From contig JBJTOK010000052.1 in the NCBI GenBank assembly GCA_046074525.1, positions 1-64,000 on the forward strand: a stretch of DNA of 64,000 nt, read 5' to 3'. Shown one piece after another: positions 59,910 to 64,000 of the stretch. This stretch comes from JAHEZL01 sp046074525 (lineage in GTDB: Bacteria > Bacteroidota > Bacteroidia > Flavobacteriales_C > GCA-002722245). A model generated the notes under the pieces. The model did not search any database. It was given only the letters and a program-made list of their open reading frames with translations, and was not told where the DNA came from. The position numbers and the translations under genes are program-made. The stretch's first letter is position 1; every line of letters begins with the position of its first letter.

Positions 59910-60791
59910 ATGACGACAGCAGAATTAGTAGAAGAACCGAAAGTGGAGGTTAAAGAAATAAAAGAAAAAAAAGTGAGCATGGAACCAAACAATAGTAAGA
60001 GAAAGGCATTTTTTTCAAAAGTGCTGGAGAAAGCAAAATCATTTTTGCTAGCCGTTGTAGGGATAGTTTTATTCGGCTGCCTTTGGAGTGCAATAAGTGC
60101 GTACACAGAAGACCAGTTACCTGGTCCTGAAGCAACACTCACAGTATTGTGGGAAATGCTGAGCGACCCGTTTTACGATTACGGTCCGAACGATAAAGGA
60201 ATAGGCTTGCAGCTTTTTGCTTCCATCGGAAGAGTATTGTTGGGCTTCTTAATCGGATCATTGTTTGCCATTCCTGTGGGTATCCTGATGGGGGCAAGCA
60301 AAATTTACAAGCAAATTTTTTACCCTGTGGTTCAGTTGCTGAAACCAGTGTCACCATTGGCATGGTTTCCTATCGGACTCACAGTTTTTGAAGATACAGC
60401 AATGGCGACCATCTTTATTATTTTCATTACATCATTGTGGTCAACATTGATCAATACAGCCTTTGGAGTGAGTTCGATTCCACAGGATCATAAAAATGTG
60501 GCGAAGGCTTACGGCTTTTCAAAATGGCGTTACCTCACCAAAATCGTGTTGCCTTATACCTTGCCGCACATCATTACTGGTTTGAGATTAAGTATCGGTG
60601 TAGCTTGGTTGGTGATTGTTGCCGGCGAAATGCTTTCAGGTGGATCCGGTATCGGTTTCTTCGTGTGGGACAGCTGGAATGCGTTGAGTCTGGAAAGAGT
60701 TATCTCTGCCATTATCATAATCGGTATAATCGGATTGCTCTTCGATAAATTATTTACCCTGCTTGAAAATTTAGTGGCTTACAAAGCCTAA
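59910..60791 (+). CDS. nrtB: ABC-type nitrate transporter, permease
   Basis: A 293-residue inner-membrane protein with six likely membrane segments. A long charged N-terminal tail (VEEPKVEVKEIKEKK) precedes the first helix. The coupling segment DHKNVAKAYGFSKWRYLTKIVLPYTLPHIITGLRLSIG is the EAA-type loop that docks on NrtC. The start at 59910 is chosen because a frame beginning at 59859 lies within the upstream terminator hairpin. It pairs with nrtA and nrtC. Confidence 0.92.
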   Translation: MTTAELVEEPKVEVKEIKEKKVSMEPNNSKRKAFFSKVLEKAKSFLLAVVGIVLFGCLWSAISAYTEDQLPGPEATLTVLWEMLSDPFYDYGPNDKGIGLQLFASIGRVLLGFLIGSLFAIPVGILMGASKIYKQIFYPVVQLLKPVSPLAWFPIGLTVFEDTAMATIFIIFITSLWSTLINTAFGVSSIPQDHKNVAKAYGFSKWRYLTKIVLPYTLPHIITGLRLSIGVAWLVIVAGEMLSGGSGIGFFVWDSWNALSLERVISAIIIIGIIGLLFDKLFTLLENLVAYKA

Positions 60792-60810
60792 ACATATAAA
60801 AGATATTATT

Positions 60811-61617
60811 ATGAGTTATTTGGAAATAAAGGACGTTGAGATTTCTTTTCCAACGCCAAAAGGAAAATATACTGCGGTACGCGACATAAACCTGTCGATT
60901 GAAAAAGGAGAAATCATTTCCATCATCGGCCACTCGGGATGTGGTAAATCAACCATCATGAATGCTGTTGCGGGGATGAATACACCGACTGCAGGAAGCG
61001 TTGAGTTGTTGGGTAAAACCATTAAAGGACCTGGTCCTGATCGTGGTATTGTTTTCCAGAATTACTCTCTGCTGCCATGGCTTACTGTTTACCAGAATAT
61101 TTATCAGGCTGTGGATTCGGTGATGAAGATTTCAAAAAAGGAAAAGCAGGAAATCGTTCTGAAGAACCTGGAGATGGTGAATTTGCTTCAGCACAAAGAT
61201 AAATTGCCAGGACAGCTTTCCGGTGGTATGAAACAAAGGGTGGCCATTGCCCGTGCCTTTGCTATCAATCCCGGGGTGTTGTTGCTGGATGAGCCTTTTG
61301 GTGCACTTGATGCGCTGACCAAGGGCACGATGCAACTTGAGTTATTGAAACTTTGGAACCTGAGTGGTCGCGATAAAACCATCATCATGATTACCCACGA
61401 TATTGAAGAGGCGATCTTCCTTTCCGACAGAATTGTGGTGATGAACGACGGTCCGGCTTCTACCATCAGGGAAATTGAAACTGTTCATCTGGCCCGTCCG
61501 CGCAATAAAATTGAAATTGTGAAGACAGAAGAATACATTGAGTTACGTGATAGATTACTGCATTTGCTCACCGATAAGTTTTCAATTGAAGACATGGGCA
61601 TTACCTATAAAAAGTAA
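60811..61617 (+). CDS. nrtC: ABC-type nitrate transporter, ATP-binding protein
   Basis: A 268-residue ATPase. Walker A is GHSGCGKST near residues 43-51, the Q-loop is VFQNYSLLPWL, the signature is LSGGMKQRVAIARA, and Walker B is VLLLDEPFGALD. LSDRIVVMNDGPA at the end is typical of the NrtD/SsuB/TauB group. It has no fused NrtA-like domain, so the cyanobacterial NrtC C-terminal sensor is absent. It powers import through NrtB. The next regulator gene starts five bases later. Confidence 0.93.
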   Translation: MSYLEIKDVEISFPTPKGKYTAVRDINLSIEKGEIISIIGHSGCGKSTIMNAVAGMNTPTAGSVELLGKTIKGPGPDRGIVFQNYSLLPWLTVYQNIYQAVDSVMKISKKEKQEIVLKNLEMVNLLQHKDKLPGQLSGGMKQRVAIARAFAINPGVLLLDEPFGALDALTKGTMQLELLKLWNLSGRDKTIIMITHDIEEAIFLSDRIVVMNDGPASTIREIETVHLARPRNKIEIVKTEEYIELRDRLLHLLTDKFSIEDMGITYKK

Positions 61618-61622
61618 AAACT

Positions 61623-62318
61623 ATGTCAAAGGGGGATTGTTTTACATGTCAGAATTTTTCTTGCCTTATGAAGAAAAATTACGATCAAGATTCTTATGCT
61701 AATGTAGTGAAGAATCGCTATGTGATAGAGTGTAAGAAGTCGCAATCCTTCATTATTGAAGGGGCGCCGGTACAAGGGATTTTCTTTGTTTATTCGGGAA
61801 AGGCCAAAGTAACACGAACAGGTGCCAATGGCAAGGAGCAGGTGATCCGCCTCGCCAGCAATGGTGATATCATTGGTCACCGAGGTTACAATCGTGGTAC
61901 CGTGTATCCTATTGCTGCTACAGCCTTGGAAGATACAACGCTATGCTATTTCCATCAGAAATATTTCACGCATGAAATGCAAACGCATAATGCACTCACT
62001 TACGATTTGATGCTTTTTTATGCGGATGAGTTGGATAAGAGTGAGGCGCGCGCCAAGAAATACGCTCAGATGAACGTTAAGGAAAAAGTAATTGATACTT
62101 TATTGGCTATCCACGATCGTTTTGGACAAGATACGAAGGGTCTGCGTTTTGTCTTGTCGCGCACCGAACTCGCCAACGTTGCAGGTACTAAAAGCGAACA
62201 GTTGATCCGTTCGCTCACGGCGCTCAAAAATGAAGGCTTCATTGAATGTGAGGGAAAGCATATCCGCATCAAAGATGCAGAAACACTGCGTAAGGAGATT
62301 GAAAGATATAATTTCTGA
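61623..62318 (+). CDS. Crp/Fnr-family regulator with N-terminal cysteine cluster (paralogue 2)
   Basis: A 231-residue regulator like the one at 55470-56174. The N-terminal cysteines are C6, C9 and C14 (CFTCQNFSC), with C37 and C108 in the same places as C40 and C111 of paralogue 1. The other shared residues include IECKKSQSFIIE, APVQGI and EGKHI. The helix-turn-helix is SRTELANVAGTKSEQLIRSLTALKNEGFI. It lies between nrtC and the chlorite dismutase gene with very small gaps. The two regulators bracket the two halves of the nitrate locus. Confidence 0.85.
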   Translation: MSKGDCFTCQNFSCLMKKNYDQDSYANVVKNRYVIECKKSQSFIIEGAPVQGIFFVYSGKAKVTRTGANGKEQVIRLASNGDIIGHRGYNRGTVYPIAATALEDTTLCYFHQKYFTHEMQTHNALTYDLMLFYADELDKSEARAKKYAQMNVKEKVIDTLLAIHDRFGQDTKGLRFVLSRTELANVAGTKSEQLIRSLTALKNEGFIECEGKHIRIKDAETLRKEIERYNF

Positions 62319-62321
62319 GAT

Positions 62322-62870
62322 ATGGAGCTGAAAAACATTACTTATTTCGTTGGACAGGATAGTGGTTCCTGGGCTGTACAATCGATGCGTGCCGTTGCTG
62401 GAAAAGGCTTGCCACTTAGCCAGTCGCTTGCTATAGTGAAGGATGTGCCTTCAGTAGAAAATAACAAGTGGTTGCTGCGTGGCTTTACTTCAAACCTTAG
62501 ATACACGACGCGCCCGGAAAAAGTAGTGCTTGATCAGCAGCCTTCCATACTGGGAAAACCAGAAAATTCATTGGCGGCTTTCATTCCCATTAAAAAATCG
62601 GAAGCATGGTGGTTGCTCACCCAGGATGAAAGAAGAAAGATCATGGCGGAGGATTCTCTGCATATTGAGATTGGAGCGAAGTATCTTTCGGCAGTATCCC
62701 GTCAGCTTTTCCACTGCAGGGATATAGGCGAGGAATTTGATTTTTTAACCTGGTTTGAATTTTCCGCATACAACAAAGAAAAGTTTGATGAATTGCTTTA
62801 TCTGCTGAGGAAGACAGAAGAATGGAAATATGTGGAAAGGGAAGTGGAGGTGAGGTTGAAGAGAGTTTAA
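62322..62870 (+). CDS. cld: Chlorite dismutase family protein, short type
   Basis: A 182-residue haem protein matching the short, dimeric chlorite dismutases known from Nitrobacter and Klebsiella. H114 (DSLHIEIG) is at the place of the proximal haem ligand, R127 (SAVSRQ) of the distal arginine, K92 and E167 of the other conserved residues; the numbering matches the Nitrobacter enzyme as I recall it. FHCRDIGEEFDFLTWFEF is the family signature. It turns chlorite to chloride and oxygen. There is no signal peptide, so it works in the cytoplasm, beside the nitrate reductase that could make chlorite from chlorate. Confidence 0.88.
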   Translation: MELKNITYFVGQDSGSWAVQSMRAVAGKGLPLSQSLAIVKDVPSVENNKWLLRGFTSNLRYTTRPEKVVLDQQPSILGKPENSLAAFIPIKKSEAWWLLTQDERRKIMAEDSLHIEIGAKYLSAVSRQLFHCRDIGEEFDFLTWFEFSAYNKEKFDELLYLLRKTEEWKYVEREVEVRLKRV

Positions 62871-62909
62871 ATATAATGTGGTTTCCGGCTCACGCTTATT
62901 AAGCGTCTT

Positions 62910-62939
62910 AAAATGCTGCCATTTGGCAGTATTTTTTTT
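62910..62939 (+). terminator. Terminator ending the nrt-regulator-cld operon
   Basis: ATGCTGCCA and TGGCAGTAT pair over nine bases (one G-T) with a two-base loop, followed by eight T. narK must therefore have its own promoter in 62940-63056, where I see no clear one. Confidence 0.8.
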
Positions 62940-63056
62940 GTATTTACACCTGAAATTATTTGTAAAGAAACAGTTTGATCATTGTAGAATGACATTTTAA
63001 TCGTTGTATTTCCCCAGTAGGTTTGCTGTATCAAAATTGAATACAAACAAAAACGA

Positions 63057-64000
63057 ATGAATATGAAGAATGATCTAACACTAAACAAACCCCTCGAAAA
63101 GCTAAATGTTTTGAAGTTCTCAGGTGTGCAGATGCGCACTTTCCACATTACCTGGCTTACTTTCTTTGCCTGCTTCTTTGCCTGGTTCGGATTGGCGCCG
63201 TTGATGCCAACCATCCGTGAGGATTTGGGATTGAGCAAGGGACAGGTAGGTAATACTATTATTGCTGCTGTATCGGCAACCATTATTGCCAGATTGCTCA
63301 TTGGCCGATTGTGTGATACCTGGGGGCCAAGAAAAGCATACACAGCTTTATTGGTGATAGGGTCAATTCCTGTAATGTGCGTAGGTTTTGCTGAAAGCTA
63401 TACTACATTTCTTTTGTTTCGTCTTGGCATAGGGATAATCGGTGCTTCCTTCGTTATTACACAATTCCACACTTCGGTGATGTTTGCTCCTAAAATTAAG
63501 GGAACCGCAAATGCTGTCGCCGGTGGATGGGGTAACCTTGGAGGAGGAATTACCAATATGGTAATGCCTGTGCTTTTCGCTGCCATTGTTGGTATGGGAT
63601 ATACAAAAGGTGAGGCTTGGAGATATGCAATGATTTTGCCTGGTGTATTGATGTTGGTAATGGCTTTTATCTACTATAAATTCACAAAAGATACTCCGAA
63701 CGGTAATTATGATGAAATCAACAGAGCGCAGGCGGTAAGCAAAAAAACAGATTGGTCGGTGCTGGGCGACTGGAGAGTATGGGCACTCGCTTTGTCATAT
63801 GCGGTTTGCTTCGGTATGGAAATTACTTTTGATGGTGTTGCAGCTTTGCATTTCGTGGATCAGTTCGGATTGGATCAAACATCTGCAGGGATGTGGGCTG
63901 GTGCTTTCGGAGCGATGAACATTTTTGCCCGTGCAGTTGGTGGTATCTTTGCCGATAAAATTGGCGCCAAGTGGGGAATGAAAGGCAAAGGCTGGTTGTT
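63057..64000 (+). CDS. narK: Nitrate/nitrite transporter of the MFS type, partial
   Basis: The first 314 codons of an MFS transporter, cut by the right edge. It begins MNMKNDLTLNKPLEKLNVL, then GVQMRTFHITWLTFFACFFAWFGLAPLMPTIRED, which is the first helix. RLGIGIIGASFVITQFHTS and NAVAGGWGNLGGG carry the nitrate-signature motif of NarK/NrtP proteins in helix 5. The D-x-x-x-x-R/K motif A is CDTWGPRKAY. It exchanges or imports nitrate and nitrite across the inner membrane, a second route next to the ABC importer. Confidence 0.92.
   Translation, partial: MNMKNDLTLNKPLEKLNVLKFSGVQMRTFHITWLTFFACFFAWFGLAPLMPTIREDLGLSKGQVGNTIIAAVSATIIARLLIGRLCDTWGPRKAYTALLVIGSIPVMCVGFAESYTTFLLFRLGIGIIGASFVITQFHTSVMFAPKIKGTANAVAGGWGNLGGGITNMVMPVLFAAIVGMGYTKGEAWRYAMILPGVLMLVMAFIYYKFTKDTPNGNYDEINRAQAVSKKTDWSVLGDWRVWALALSYAVCFGMEITFDGVAALHFVDQFGLDQTSAGMWAGAFGAMNIFARAVGGIFADKIGAKWGMKGKGWL

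Noticed and set aside
63127..63144. Hairpin-like GGTGTGCAGATGCGCAC inside narK as a regulatory site
   Set aside because: It encodes the conserved start of the first membrane helix of narK, so its sequence is explained by coding; only the copy before nasA needs another explanation.

Overview
The window comes from a member of the Bacteroidota. The signs are type IX secretion C-terminal domains on two secreted proteins, promoters of the TTG-N20-TAnnTTTG type, start codons without Shine-Dalgarno sequences, a SiaB/SiaC pair, a GSCFA protein and many short lipoprotein signal peptides. A genus cannot be named from the sequence alone.

Positions 1-7270 are an AT-rich accessory island lying against the 3' end of a tRNA-Lys(UUU) gene (7275-7347, minus). 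It is phage-related: a minus-strand set encodes a PD-(D/E)XK-like nuclease, a sigma-like factor, small proteins, and the small and large terminase subunits. A further phage-like gene runs off the left edge. Between the terminase and that gene sits a plus-strand block of small membrane and orphan proteins (1341-3640), three of which share a previously unnamed-looking small domain. Left of that block is a 650-base non-coding stretch with a tRNA-like remnant and seven copies of a dyad motif. No integrase lies in the window.

Positions 7444-42550 are mostly ordinary chromosome. They hold shikimate-pathway genes (aroK, aroQ), a KirBac-type potassium channel, XerD, a sulfate-activation operon (cysQ-cysC-cysD-cysN), and a 1932-residue repeat adhesin with 14 Ig-like repeats of 88-89 residues and a gliding-type C-terminal domain. 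Further along come lipoproteins, lgt, suhB, a peroxiredoxin, a ZIP transporter, SiaB/SiaC, a RelA/SpoT enzyme and a GH18 chitinase with an altered catalytic motif.

Positions 42674-64000 form a large nitrate-assimilation and molybdenum-cofactor locus. The order is nirB, nirD, a single-chain nitrate reductase with fused FAD and [2Fe-2S] modules, a sulfite-reductase-like protein ending in rubredoxin, moaA, moeA, moaD, moaE, a moaC-moaB fusion, mobA and an FNR-like regulator. Then follow a minus-strand barrel protein, an alginate-export-type porin, an ABC nitrate importer (nrtA-nrtB-nrtC), a second FNR-like regulator, a short chlorite dismutase and narK (cut by the right edge). Together these genes could take nitrate across both membranes, reduce it to ammonium, build the cofactor for the reductase, remove chlorite made by side reaction, and regulate the whole with two Cys-rich Crp/Fnr paralogues. 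The most interesting points are the rubredoxin fusion, the chlorite dismutase, the narK-like leader before the nitrate reductase, the shared nirB/nirD promoter element, and the inverted tRNA-end blocks and dyad array of the island.
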